A program made the position numbers and the translations under genes. Source: Planctomycetota bacterium (GTDB lineage Bacteria; Planctomycetota; UBA1135; GCA-002686595). From it: a stretch of DNA of 64,000 nt. The notes beneath the pieces are model-generated. The model saw only the letters and a program-made list of their open reading frames with translations, ran no database searches and was not told the origin of the DNA. Shown one piece after another: positions 1 through 9,470 of this stretch (its first letter is position 1; each line of letters begins with the position of its first letter). The DNA lies in assembly GCA_016795205.1 (NCBI GenBank), contig JAEUHZ010000037.1, forward strand, positions 46,417-110,416, written 5' to 3'.

Positions 1-1
1 C

Positions 2-1054
2 GAGGTCCTCGGGAACCTCGTCGGCTGGCACGATCCGGCGGTCCACGGCGTGTTCCTGCGCGAACTCCAGCGCGAGCTGGCCGGCGACGCCGCGGCCGAG
101 GGCGCGCTGGCCGAGCGCCACTTCGGGCAGGTCGGCTCCGATCCCGAGCGGCGCTTCCTCCCCGACCTGGAGCCGCTCGTGAAGGGCGGCCTGACCGCCG
201 GCGACTGGCGGGTCGCCGTGCGCGCCGTAGCCCTCTCGCGGCCGTTCGAGGACGCGGTCATCCTGCCCCACCTGATCGAGGCCTTGAGCCTGTGGAAGAC
301 CCGCGGCGCGCGCTTCGGCCACGCGCTGCGCATGCAGATGGAGCTCGAGCGCGAGCTGCGCCAGCGCTCCGGCCGCTCGTTCGGCTTCGATGCCGATCTG
401 TGGCGCCGGTGGTATGGCGCCGTGCGGCGCGGGGAGGCCTCGCGCGGCGGCGGCTTCGCGGCCGCCGCCCCCTCCGAGCGCACCCAGGCCAGCTTCTTCG
501 GCCTGCGCGCACTGAGCGACCGGGTCGTGTTCGTGCTCGACCGCTCGAAGAGCATGGAGGTCGGATTCGGGCCTGCGGGAACCGGCGGCGCGATCGGTCG
601 GCGTTGGGACGAGGCCGTCAAGCAAGTGCTCGGGTTCCTCGACGCGATCGGCGAGGAGGCGCGCTTCGACCTGGTCGTCTTCCACGACTATGGGCATTCC
701 TGGAAAGGCGGCGAGCTCGTGGCCGCCGACGCCAGGAACCGTGCGGCCGCGCGCGAGTGGCTCGCGGTCCAGATCCCCAACGGGGGCACGGCGCTGCGCG
801 CCGGGGTCGAGAGCGCGCTGCGCATCGACCGCAGCGGCAGCCTGGACCTCGCGAAGCTCCAGGCCGACACCGTGATCCTGCTCTGTGACGGCGACACCGC
901 CGAGGGCGCGGGCTGGGTGGAGCGCTTCCTCTTGGAGGCCAACTCGCGCGCCCGAGTCGTCTTCCACGGGGTCCAGATCGGCGGGTCGGGGGACGGCACC
1001 CTCCAGGCGCTGGCGCGCGGCAGCGGCGGGGAGTTCATTCAGATTCCCCAGTAA
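2..1054 (+). CDS. VWA-domain protein, 5' truncated by window edge
   Basis: The reading frame is open to the left edge of the window, so only the C-terminal part of the protein is seen. The C-terminal third is a von Willebrand factor A domain. Its MIDAS metal site is visible as DRSKS (DxSxS, Asp codon at 539-541), a Thr in PNGGTALRAG and an Asp in LLCDGD. The N-terminal visible part is helical and rich in Leu, Ala and Glu, resembling repeat scaffolds often joined to VWA domains in planctomycetes. VWA domains bind protein partners through a divalent metal. The partner here is unknown. No signal peptide can be judged because the start lies outside the window. Confidence 0.75.
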   Translation, partial: EVLGNLVGWHDPAVHGVFLRELQRELAGDAAAEGALAERHFGQVGSDPERRFLPDLEPLVKGGLTAGDWRVAVRAVALSRPFEDAVILPHLIEALSLWKTRGARFGHALRMQMELERELRQRSGRSFGFDADLWRRWYGAVRRGEASRGGGFAAAAPSERTQASFFGLRALSDRVVFVLDRSKSMEVGFGPAGTGGAIGRRWDEAVKQVLGFLDAIGEEARFDLVVFHDYGHSWKGGELVAADARNRAAAREWLAVQIPNGGTALRAGVESALRIDRSGSLDLAKLQADTVILLCDGDTAEGAGWVERFLLEANSRARVVFHGVQIGGSGDGTLQALARGSGGEFIQIPQ

Positions 1055-1100
1055 ACATCAGTACCTCTGGATACCTGATATCCCCAGGAGACCCATGGAG

Positions 1101-1204
1101 GCTGACCCCGTTCGCTGGACCTGCCGGGTCCAGCCACCAGGGATCGTGAGGTCCGCGATCGGGCCCCACGACCCGTTGGCCCAGGTCCAGCGAAGGGGGT
1201 CAGC
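1101..1204. repeat. REP-like palindromic element upstream of nuoA
   Basis: Two 22-base arms, 1101-1122 and 1183-1204, are inverted copies with one mismatch. Each arm carries the core TGACCCC/GGGGTCA. Inside lies a second perfect hairpin, CTGGACC (1115-1121) with GGTCCAG (1127-1133), and weaker pairings around 1142-1170. No gene is visible between the VWA gene and nuoA. GGGGTCA-type palindromes are, from general knowledge, common in REP elements mobilised by RAYT (IS200-like Y1) transposases. That link is inference, since only one copy is seen here. Confidence 0.55.
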
Positions 1205-1375
1205 TCCCGGGTTGGGTTGCTTCCGAGTGCCTCGCTCCGCCGCTACACTCCCCCGACATTTTTCCGACCGCCCCGGCTCGGGACCGCCCCCCAACCGGCG
1301 CCCCGACCCGCCCCCCTGCTCCTCTCCGGCCACCCCGCAGCCGCCCGCCGTGGCGCGCCCGGGGCCCGGCCTCCG

Positions 1376-1737
1376 ATGCTCGAGAACTACGCCCCTCTCC
1401 TCATCCTCCTCTCGCTCGCGCTGGGCTTCACCGTCTCCCAGGTCGTCCTGAGCGAGGTCGCGGGCCGGCGGCGCAAGAACGTCGGCAAGGGCGAGGCCTA
1501 CGAGTGCGGGATGGAGCCGGTCGGCGGCGCGCGCATCCGACTCTCGATCCACTTCTACCTGGTCGCCGTCCTCTTCATCCTCTTCGACGTCGAGTCCGTG
1601 TTCCTCGTGCTGTGGGCCGTCGCAGCCGAGGGCTTCAAGGAGCAGGGCCTGGCACTCTTCGTCTTCGGGGAGATCGCGCTCTTCGTCTTCATCCTCGGTC
1701 TCGCGCTGGCCTACGTCTGGCGCAAGGGAGGCCTCGA

Positions 1738-1750
<13 letters not shown>
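1376..1750 (+). CDS. nuoA: NADH-quinone oxidoreductase subunit A
   Basis: This 124-residue membrane subunit of complex I opens the nuo operon. It has three hydrophobic segments (about residues 5-25, 59-83 and 88-113). It also has the family loop with [10 protein letters not shown] and the conserved FDVESVFL motif in the second helix, which links the membrane arm to the hydrophilic arm. The frame extends upstream to a TTG at 1217, but similarity to the family begins only at the ATG at 1376 (MLENYAPLL), so that start is chosen. The 3' end overlaps nuoB by 13 bases. Confidence 0.95.
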
Positions 1751-2354
<604 letters not shown>

Positions 2355-2358
<4 letters not shown>

Positions 2359-2876
2359 GCACCCTGGAGCGGGTCGCGGCGGCCCTCGGTGGGGTCGCGC
2401 ACCAGTCCCTGGAGATGCGCGACGGCTGTCCGTCGATCCGCGTGTCGCCGGAGGACGTGCTGGCGGTCATGACCGCGCTGCGCGAGCGCGCGGGCTTCGA
2501 CACGAACGTGTTCGTGACGGCCATCGACCGCTATCCCGAGGAGCCGCGCTTCACGGTCGTGTGGGCCTTCCTCTCCACGACGCACAACGACCGCGTGCGC
2601 GTCTACACGCGCGTCGCGGGAGCGACGCCGCGCGTGGCCAGCGTGACCGGCCTGTGGCCCGGCACGGCCTACTCCGAGCGCGAGTGCTTCGACATGTTCG
2701 GCATCGAGTTCGAAGGCCATCAGGGGCTCAAGCGGCTCTTGATGCCCAAGGACTACGACCACTTCCCGCTGCGCAAGGACTTCCCGCACCAGGGCATCGA
2801 GCCCGACCGCCTCTACCGGCAGTGGGACACGCGCCGCCGCGAGCGTTCGCCCCTCCGTTCGGAGTCCGAAGCATGA
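2355..2876 (+). CDS. nuoC: NADH-quinone oxidoreductase subunit C
   Basis: This 173-residue hydrophilic subunit of the Q module sits beside NuoD. The family signature is seen in [17 protein letters not shown] followed by [17 protein letters not shown]. It is a separate gene from nuoD, unlike the fused nuoCD of Escherichia coli. It is coupled at both ends, sharing ATGA with nuoB (2355-2358) and with nuoD (2873-2876). Confidence 0.95.
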
Positions 2877-4141
2877 GCACCGTCCAGCGCACGGGCGTCG
2901 ACGACGAGACGCGCACGAAGCGGACGTTCGAGTACGCCCCGGGCGTCGTCGATCGCGACGATCCCCTCCATGGCGAGCTCCTGGAGCTCAACATGGGTCC
3001 GCAGCACCCCGCCACGCACGGCGTGCTGCGTATCCAGGTCCTCCTGGACGGCGAGAACATGGTCAAGGTCGAGCCGGATGTCGGCTACTTGCATCGCGGC
3101 AAGGAGAAGACCTGCGAGTCGCTCGGCTGGCGCAAGTTCTTCGTGCACACGGACCGGCTGGACTACCTCCAGCCGCTCATGAACAACTGCGCCTACGCCC
3201 TGGCCCTGGAGCAGCTGGGCGGGATCCAGGTCCCCGAGCGTGGCCAGACGATCCGCGTGCTCCTCATGGAGCTCAGCCGGATCATGGCGCACCTGATCTA
3301 CCTCGGGACGACCTCGATCGACCTGGGCGCCGTGACGATGTTCTTCTTCACGTTCAGCGAGCGCGAGAAGATCTACGCGCTGCTCGACGCCTACACGGGC
3401 CACCGGATGAACAACACGTACATCCGGATCGGCGGAGTCTACGCCGACGTCGAGGAGCACGCCGAGCGCGAGATCCGGGCCTGGCTGGCGCAGTTCCCGC
3501 GCAAGATCGACGAGTTCGAGACGATGTTGACCGGCAACCGGATCTGGTACGACCGGAACCGGAACGTCGGCATCCTCACGCCGCAGATGTGCAAGGACTG
3601 GTCGCTCACGGGCCCGAACCTGCGCGCATCTGGCGTGGAATGGGACCTGCGCAAGCAGCAGCCCTACTCGGGCTACGAGCACTACGAGTTCGAGGTCCCG
3701 GTCGGCACGATCGGCGATTGCTACGACCGCTACGCGGTGCGCATCGAGGAGATGCGCCAGTCCGTGCGCCTGGCGGAGCAGGCGCTGGACCGGCTGGCGA
3801 GGACGCGCGGGGCCGAGTTCCTGGCCGACGACCGGCGCTACGTCCTCCCGCCCAAGAGCACCGTCCACACCTCGATGGAGGAGCTCATCCACCAGTTCAA
3901 GATCGTGACGGACATGTCACTGCCCAAGGGCGAGGCCTATCACGCGGTCGAGGCCTCCAAGGGCGAGCTGGGCTTCTTCGTCGCCTCCGATGGCACCAGC
4001 CACCCCTTGCGCTGCCACATCCGCGCACCCGGGCTCATGAACGTCCAAGCCATCCCAGTCCTGGCCGAAGGCCGCTTGTTCTCCGACATGGTCTCGATCA
4101 TCGGCTCGCTCGACTTCGTGATGGGCGAGGTGGATCGCTGA
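2873..4141 (+). CDS. nuoD: NADH-quinone oxidoreductase subunit D
   Basis: This 422-residue Q-module subunit is the relative of [NiFe]-hydrogenase large subunits that forms much of the quinone pocket. Conserved stretches are MGPQHPATHGVLR, VGYLHRGKEK and the C-terminal SIIGSLDFVMGEVDR. The quinone-pocket His is in the first stretch and the pocket Tyr is expected near the second. The frame runs open upstream to 2237, but the ATG at 2873, overlapping the nuoC stop, matches the usual length. The stop overlaps the nuoE start by one base (TGATG). Confidence 0.96.
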   Translation: MSTVQRTGVDDETRTKRTFEYAPGVVDRDDPLHGELLELNMGPQHPATHGVLRIQVLLDGENMVKVEPDVGYLHRGKEKTCESLGWRKFFVHTDRLDYLQPLMNNCAYALALEQLGGIQVPERGQTIRVLLMELSRIMAHLIYLGTTSIDLGAVTMFFFTFSEREKIYALLDAYTGHRMNNTYIRIGGVYADVEEHAEREIRAWLAQFPRKIDEFETMLTGNRIWYDRNRNVGILTPQMCKDWSLTGPNLRASGVEWDLRKQQPYSGYEHYEFEVPVGTIGDCYDRYAVRIEEMRQSVRLAEQALDRLARTRGAEFLADDRRYVLPPKSTVHTSMEELIHQFKIVTDMSLPKGEAYHAVEASKGELGFFVASDGTSHPLRCHIRAPGLMNVQAIPVLAEGRLFSDMVSIIGSLDFVMGEVDR

Positions 4142-4611
4142 TGGCACTCCCGAAGCAACTCGTGGACGAGTTCGACGAGCTCGTCAAGAACTACCCCGAG
4201 CGCCGCGCGGCGCTCATCGTCGCGCTGCACCGCTGCCAGGAGGAGCTCGGCGGTTGGATCTCGCCGCAGACGATGGAGGATCTCGGGGCCTACTTCGGCC
4301 TCGAGCCGGTCGAGGTGTTCGGCGTCGCGAGCTTCTACCCGATGTTCCACCTGCGCCCCGTCGGGAAGCACGTGGTCTCGATCTGTCACAACATCAGCTG
4401 TGACCTGCGCGGCGCTCAGGACATCATCGCCAAGGTCTGCGAGGTCACGGGCGCCCCGCTGGGCGGCACGTCCAAGGACGGCCAGTGGACCGTCAAGCAC
4501 GTCGAGTGCCAGGGAGCGTGCGCCAACGCGCCGATGCTCGACCTGGACGGCACGTACCACGAGGACCTCACGCCCGAGAAGGTCGCGCAGCTCCTGGGGG
4601 CCGTGCGATGA
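4141..4611 (+). CDS. nuoE: NADH-quinone oxidoreductase subunit E
   Basis: This 156-residue thioredoxin-like subunit of the NADH-oxidising module binds the N1a [2Fe-2S] cluster. The four ligands are C82 and C87 (ICHNISCDLRG) and C123 and C127 (VECQGACANAP). An N-terminal helical bundle precedes the thioredoxin-like fold, with the conserved GVASFYPMF before the cluster. The start shares one base with the nuoD stop, and the stop shares ATGA with nuoF. Confidence 0.95.
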   Translation: MALPKQLVDEFDELVKNYPERRAALIVALHRCQEELGGWISPQTMEDLGAYFGLEPVEVFGVASFYPMFHLRPVGKHVVSICHNISCDLRGAQDIIAKVCEVTGAPLGGTSKDGQWTVKHVECQGACANAPMLDLDGTYHEDLTPEKVAQLLGAVR

Positions 4612-5927
4612 AGGCCTACGAGACCTACCTGCTCGACCGGGCCAAGGTCGAGGGCAACCACCAGCTCGCGACCTACCGCAGGCTGGGCGGCTACAAGGCG
4701 CTCGAGAAGGTCCTGAAGGGCGGCTTGACGCCCGCTCAGGTCGTCGACGAGGTCAAGCGCTCGGGCCTGCGCGGCCGTGGCGGCGCGGGCTTCTCGACGG
4801 GCATGAAGTGGAGCTTCATGCCGGACGTCGCCAAGGACCCCCGACCGCGCTATCTGGCGATCAACGCCGACGAGTCCGAGCCCGGCACGTGCAAGGACCG
4901 GGTGCTCATGGAGCGGGATCCGCACGGCTTGGTGGAGGGCTCCCTGATCGCCGCCTACGCGATCCAGGCCAAGGCCGTCTACATCTACGTGCGCGGCGAG
5001 TACCGCCTGCCCCACGACCGAGTCGCCGCGGCCATCCAGGAGGCGCGCGCCGCGCAGCTCGTGGGCCAGCACATCCTCGGCTCGGACTTCTCGTGCGAAG
5101 TCTTCATGCACAAGGGCGCGGGTGCCTACATCTGCGGCGAGGAGACCGGGCTCATGGAGAGCCTCGAGGGCAAGCGCGGGCATCCGCGCCAGAAGCCGCC
5201 GTTTCCCGCGCAGTCCGGGCTGTGGAACTCGCCCACGACGGTCAACAACGTCGAGACGGTCTTCAACGCGCCGTTCATCGTCGAGCGCGGCGCCGCGTGG
5301 CACGCCGCGATCGGCACGGCGAACAGCAAGGGCAACTTCCTGTGCGGCATCTCGGGCCACGTGAACCGCCCGGGCGTCTACGAGCTGCCGTTCGGCGTCA
5401 CCGCCCGGGAGATCCTGGAGGACAAGGCCGGCGGGGTGTGGAAGGGCCGACAATTGAAGGCCTGGTTCCCCGGTGGCAGCTCCTGCGCCCTGCTCAAGGG
5501 CGCGGACATCGACGTCGTGCTGGACCACGACTCGCTGCGCGCACGCGGCAGCTCACTGGGCACGGCGGCCATGATCATGATGGACGATCAGACGTCCATG
5601 GCGCGTGTCATGGAAGTCATCGCGCGCTTCTACGAGCACGAGAGCTGCGGCCAGTGCAGCCAGTGTCGCGAGGGCACGCAGTGGCTCTCCCAGATCTTCC
5701 ACCGCATCGCCCACGGACGTGGACAGGCGGACGACATCGACACGCTCGAGTCCCTCGCCAAGGGCATGGCGCCGGGCAAGACGATCTGCGCGCTGTCCGA
5801 CGCGGCGGCGATCCCGACGCTCAGCGCCGTGAGGCTCTTCAAGGACGAGCTGATCGCCTGCATCCGCGAGCAGCGCGATCCACTGGCAGCACCGGCCCCC
5901 AAGTACGCCACCGTGGGAGCGCACTGA
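4608..5927 (+). CDS. nuoF: NADH-quinone oxidoreductase subunit F
   Basis: This 439-residue flavoprotein is where NADH is oxidised. The FMN/NADH site shows as the glycine-rich GLRGRGGAGFSTG (from about residue 53) and NADESEPGTCKDR. The N3 [4Fe-4S] ligands are C347, C350 and C353 (ESCGQCSQCREGT) plus C394 (ICALSDAAA). A SLBB-like segment lies between. The ATG at 4608 overlaps the nuoE stop (ATGA). The many earlier in-frame codons upstream belong to nuoE in another frame and are ignored. Confidence 0.96.
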   Translation: MKAYETYLLDRAKVEGNHQLATYRRLGGYKALEKVLKGGLTPAQVVDEVKRSGLRGRGGAGFSTGMKWSFMPDVAKDPRPRYLAINADESEPGTCKDRVLMERDPHGLVEGSLIAAYAIQAKAVYIYVRGEYRLPHDRVAAAIQEARAAQLVGQHILGSDFSCEVFMHKGAGAYICGEETGLMESLEGKRGHPRQKPPFPAQSGLWNSPTTVNNVETVFNAPFIVERGAAWHAAIGTANSKGNFLCGISGHVNRPGVYELPFGVTAREILEDKAGGVWKGRQLKAWFPGGSSCALLKGADIDVVLDHDSLRARGSSLGTAAMIMMDDQTSMARVMEVIARFYEHESCGQCSQCREGTQWLSQIFHRIAHGRGQADDIDTLESLAKGMAPGKTICALSDAAAIPTLSAVRLFKDELIACIREQRDPLAAPAPKYATVGAH

Positions 5928-5928
5928 G

Positions 5929-7383
5929 TTGGTCAAGATCACCGTGAACGGTCGCGTCGTCGACGCGGACCCGACCAAGCCCCTCATCAAGGCCTGCCAC
6001 GACAACGACGTGGACGTGCCCATGTACTGCTATCACCCGGGCCTCTCCCCGGTCGGCAGCTGCCGCATCTGCCAGGTCGAGGTCAAGCAGGGCGAGGCGC
6101 CCGGCCGCGTGGTCGTGGCCTGCCGCACGCAGCCGGCCGAGGGCATGGTCGTCGACACGGAGAGCCCGAAGGCGCATGCCACGCGCCGCGAGTGCCTCGA
6201 GTTCCTGCTCAAGAACCACCCGCTCGACTGCCCGATCTGCGACAAGGCCGGCGAGTGCGACCTCCAGGACTTCACCTACGAGGAAGGGCAGGCGCAGGGC
6301 CGTTCGCACGAGCCGCGCCGTCCGCTCGAGAAGCGCAAGTCGCTCGGCGAGGTGATCGTCCTCGACGAGGAGCGCTGCATCCTCTGCAGCCGCTGCGTGC
6401 GCTTCTTCGAGGAGGTCCCCAAGAAGGCCCAGCTCACCGTGAGCGACCTGGGTTCGCGCTCGGTCATCTCGACCTTCATGGATCGACCGCTGTCGGGCAA
6501 CTACCAGGGCAACATCGCCGACCTGTGCCCAGTCGGGGCCCTGACGCTGAAGAAGTTCCGCTTCCAGGCCCGTGTCTGGAACCTGGTCAAGATGGCCTCG
6601 ACCTGCGTCGAGTGCAGCCGGGGTTGCTCGATCCAGGTCGAGACGCTGCGCGGCTCGGACGTCAAGCGCTTCCGCCCGCGACCGAACGAGCAGGTCAATG
6701 GTTGGTGGATGTGCGATCACGGCCGCTTCGCCTTCGACCACGCCAACGCCGCGGGCCGGTTGGAAGGCGCGCGGATGCTGGAAGGCACGCAGCTGGTCCA
6801 GACGCCGATCGAGGAGGCGCTGTGCGCCGTGCGCGACGCGCTCATGGGCTCGAAGGGCGGGCTGGTCGTCCTGTCGCCGTTCTGCACGGTCGAGGAAGGC
6901 CGCGCCCTGCGCGAGCTGGCGCAGCGCCACCAGGCCGAGATCGCCTACGTGTCGCCGCCACCGAGCGCGCTCAAGGACGAGCTGCTCCACACCGGCGACC
7001 CCTGCCCCAACCGGCGCGGCCTCGAGGAGCTCGGCATCCGCGGCGAGGCGGGCGAGACCCTGACCGCACGCCTGGCCGCGGCCAAGGTCGGGCTGATCGC
7101 CGGCGAGCGCGTGGTCGAGTTGCTCGGACCCGAGCGTGTGCGGGAGCTGCCCGGAACGCTGGCGCTGTTCGCCTTCGAGTGCCACCCGGTGGCGTCGCGC
7201 GCCCTGCGCGCCGAGGTCGGAATCGCGAATCACGTCGAGCGCACCGGCACCGTCGTCAACGTGGACGGCATCCGCGGCCCCCTGGCCGCCGCCAAGCCCG
7301 CTCCGCGCGGCGTGCGCGCCCTGGAGCGCCACCTCCAGGACCTCGCGCGCCTGTCCCCCCGCAGGGAGACCGCCGTCCGATGA
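5929..7383 (+). CDS. nuoG: NADH-quinone oxidoreductase subunit G, short form
   Basis: This Fe-S subunit of 484 residues is short for NuoG, which is usually near 700-900. A ferredoxin domain holds N1b (C34, C45, C48, C65). N5 has its His ligand (H97, C101, C104, C110) and N4 has C150, C153, C156 and C200. A further CxxCxxxC plus distant Cys (C226, C229, C233, C262) matches the optional N7 site. After it only about 220 residues of poorly conserved, molybdopterin-oxidoreductase-derived sequence remain. The start is TTG at 5929, supported by GGGAG at 5915-5919. The stop overlaps the nuoH ATG. Confidence 0.92.
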   Translation: MVKITVNGRVVDADPTKPLIKACHDNDVDVPMYCYHPGLSPVGSCRICQVEVKQGEAPGRVVVACRTQPAEGMVVDTESPKAHATRRECLEFLLKNHPLDCPICDKAGECDLQDFTYEEGQAQGRSHEPRRPLEKRKSLGEVIVLDEERCILCSRCVRFFEEVPKKAQLTVSDLGSRSVISTFMDRPLSGNYQGNIADLCPVGALTLKKFRFQARVWNLVKMASTCVECSRGCSIQVETLRGSDVKRFRPRPNEQVNGWWMCDHGRFAFDHANAAGRLEGARMLEGTQLVQTPIEEALCAVRDALMGSKGGLVVLSPFCTVEEGRALRELAQRHQAEIAYVSPPPSALKDELLHTGDPCPNRRGLEELGIRGEAGETLTARLAAAKVGLIAGERVVELLGPERVRELPGTLALFAFECHPVASRALRAEVGIANHVERTGTVVNVDGIRGPLAAAKPAPRGVRALERHLQDLARLSPRRETAVR

Positions 7384-8408
7384 CCACGCTGGAGGGCTTC
7401 CTGATCGCGCTGGCGAAGACCGTCGTGATCTTCCTGGGCGTCGTGAACGTCGCGGCGCTCATGACGCTGGCCGAACGCAAGTTCTCGGCCTGGATGCAGT
7501 ACCGGATCGGGCCGAACCGCGTCGGCCCCTACGGCCTGCTGCAGCCGCTGGCGGACGGCGTGAAGTTCATCTTCAAGGAGGAGCTCACCCCGGCCGGCGC
7601 GAACCGCTTCATGTTCCGCGCGGCGCCGATCCTGGCGGCGCTGCCCTCGATGATGACGATCGCGGTGATCCCGTTCGCTCCGGACATCGTGATCGGCGGC
7701 AAGAACTTCGGCGCGCTGACGATCGCCGATCTCGACATCGGGATCCTCTACATCCTGGCCCTCGGCGGCCTGGCCATCTACGGGGTGATCCTGGGCGGCT
7801 GGGCCAGCAACTCGAAGTACTCGCTGCTGGGCTCGCTGCGCGCCTCGGCGCAGATGATCAGCTACGAGCTGACCCTGATCCTCACGATCCTCTCGGTCGT
7901 GGTCATGTCCGGATCGCTGAACCTGCGCGAGATCGTCGAGGCCCAGAGCGACATCACGCGCTGGAACGCCTGGAACGTCCACGCGATGCCGCAGTTCGTG
8001 GCCTTCGTCCTGTTCGTCGTGGCGACCTTCGCCGAGACGAACCGCCACCCCTTCGACTTCTCGGAGTGCGAGCCCGAGCTCGTCGGCGGCTTCCACACCG
8101 AGTACTCGGCCATGAAGTGGGCCATGTTCTACATCGGCGAGTACTCGGCGATGACGGTCATGGCAGCCCTCACCGTCGTGCTGTTCCTGGGCGGCTGGTC
8201 CGTGCCCTTCTGGCCCGACGCCCCTTGGTACGTCGGGCTCGCCGCGATGCTGGCGAAGACCGGCTGCTTCCTGTTCCTCTTCCTGTGGGTGCGCTGGACA
8301 CTGCCGCGCTTCCGCTTCGACCAGCTCATGCGCCTGGGATGGAAGGTGTTCCTGCCCCTCGCGCTCTTGAACCTGGTGGTCACGGGCGCCGTGGTCAGCC
8401 TGCGCTGA
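7380..8408 (+). CDS. nuoH: NADH-quinone oxidoreductase subunit H
   Basis: This 342-residue polytopic subunit anchors the Q module to the membrane arm and forms the quinone entry chamber. About eight hydrophobic helices are visible. The hallmark acidic loop is present as FAETNRHPFDF followed by SECEPELVGGFHTEY, and the N-terminal RIGPNRVGPYGLLQP is typical. It starts within the nuoG stop (ATGA, 7380-7383). A 28-base gap with a clear ribosome site separates it from nuoI. Confidence 0.96.
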   Translation: MTTLEGFLIALAKTVVIFLGVVNVAALMTLAERKFSAWMQYRIGPNRVGPYGLLQPLADGVKFIFKEELTPAGANRFMFRAAPILAALPSMMTIAVIPFAPDIVIGGKNFGALTIADLDIGILYILALGGLAIYGVILGGWASNSKYSLLGSLRASAQMISYELTLILTILSVVVMSGSLNLREIVEAQSDITRWNAWNVHAMPQFVAFVLFVVATFAETNRHPFDFSECEPELVGGFHTEYSAMKWAMFYIGEYSAMTVMAALTVVLFLGGWSVPFWPDAPWYVGLAAMLAKTGCFLFLFLWVRWTLPRFRFDQLMRLGWKVFLPLALLNLVVTGAVVSLR

Positions 8409-8421
8409 GCCGCCAACCGAC

Positions 8422-8427
8422 GAGGAG
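8422..8427 (+). promoter_or_regulatory. ribosome binding site of nuoI
   Basis: GAGGAG lies 9 bases before the nuoI ATG. It stands out because most other nuo genes in this operon start inside or next to the preceding stop codon and need no separate leader. Confidence 0.6.
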
Positions 8428-8436
8428 ATCCCAGCC

Positions 8437-8955
8437 ATGGTCATCGTGAAGCGCAAGGAGCTCTCCCTGGCGGAGAAGCTCTACCTGCCGGAAGTCCTGC
8501 GCGGACTGTCCGTGACCTTCCGCAAGATGTTCGAGCCGAAGGTGACCCGGCAGTACCCCGAGGAGCCGCTGCCGAAGACCGAGGTGACGCGCGGACAGCC
8601 GCGCCTGGTCGTGAACGAGGACGACGCCATCGCCTGCGTGTCCTGCGGCCTGTGCGAGGCGGCTTGCCCGGCCTACGCGATCACGATCGACGGTGGCGAG
8701 ACCGACCGCGCGATCGAGCGCGAGCCCAAGCGCTTCGACATCGACATGCTGCGCTGCATCCTGTGCGGCTTCTGCGAGGAGGCCTGCCCGAAGGACGCCA
8801 TCTACATGTCGGACGAGCTGGAGCTGGCCGACTACTCGCGCGAGGCGCTCATCTACGACATCGAGAAGCTCAAGCGGCCGAAGGCCGCGCTCCAGAAGCG
8901 GATCGACTACGTGAACCGGATCAACAAGCGATGGCAGACGCCCTCTTCTACGTGA
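8437..8955 (+). CDS. nuoI: NADH-quinone oxidoreductase subunit I
   Basis: This 172-residue ferredoxin-like subunit carries clusters N6a and N6b between NuoG and NuoB. Two classic 4Fe-4S motifs are present: C67, C70, C73, C77 (CVSCGLCEAACP) and C107, C110, C113, C117 (CILCGFCEEACP). An amphipathic N-terminal helix (to about residue 30) fits its membrane contact. The 3' end overlaps nuoJ by 25 bases, the longest overlap in the operon. Confidence 0.96.
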   Translation: MVIVKRKELSLAEKLYLPEVLRGLSVTFRKMFEPKVTRQYPEEPLPKTEVTRGQPRLVVNEDDAIACVSCGLCEAACPAYAITIDGGETDRAIEREPKRFDIDMLRCILCGFCEEACPKDAIYMSDELELADYSREALIYDIEKLKRPKAALQKRIDYVNRINKRWQTPSST

Positions 8956-9470
8956 TGGCGGTCGCGGCCGTGCTGGCCGCGCTCGGCGTCGTGCTGGCGA
9001 AGAACCCGATGCAGTGCGTGCTGTCGCTGCTCGCGAGCTTCTTCGCGCTGGCCGTGATCTACCTGCTGGCCGGCTTCCAGTTCCTGGCCGCCGCGCAGAT
9101 CCTGGTGTACGCCGGGGCGATCCTGGTGCTGTTCCTGTTCACGATCATGCTGCTGAACCTGGGCAATCCGGGCTCGGAGGACCCCACGGACGTGCGCATG
9201 TTCTCGCGCGCCAACGCCGGGCTGATGGTCGTCGTGGCCGCGGCGCTCCTGTTCGTGGCCGCGCTCGGTGTGCGCCGCGCAGGCCCGCTGCCGGTCGCGG
9301 CCTCGACCCCAAAGACCGGGCTCGACCCCATTCCGGCGCTGGCCGGCGAGATGTTCGGCCGGTACCTGCTGCCGTTCGAAGCCATCTCGGTGCTGCTCCT
9401 GGCCACCGCCGTGGCGGTCGTGGTGCTGGCCAAGCGCGACCGCCGCCCGAACGAGGGAGGCCGGACGTGA
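8931..9470 (+). CDS. nuoJ: NADH-quinone oxidoreductase subunit J
   Basis: This 179-residue membrane subunit has five hydrophobic helices. The family signature is in the third helix region (QILVYAGAILVLFLF), which in solved complexes includes a pi-bulge involved in coupling. The ATG at 8931 lies inside the nuoI tail. It gives MADALFYVMAV, a normal NuoJ N-terminus, so the longer open frame upstream is rejected. The stop overlaps the nuoK GTG (GTGA). Confidence 0.94.
   Translation: MADALFYVMAVAAVLAALGVVLAKNPMQCVLSLLASFFALAVIYLLAGFQFLAAAQILVYAGAILVLFLFTIMLLNLGNPGSEDPTDVRMFSRANAGLMVVVAAALLFVAALGVRRAGPLPVAASTPKTGLDPIPALAGEMFGRYLLPFEAISVLLLATAVAVVVLAKRDRRPNEGGRT

Noticed and set aside
1217..1375. 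Upstream TTG start and a weak -10-like TACACT (1244-1249) for nuoA
   Set aside because: The extra 53 residues are Pro/Arg-rich and not in the family. TACACT has only a poor -35 (TTCCGA) at 17 bases, too weak to report as a promoter.
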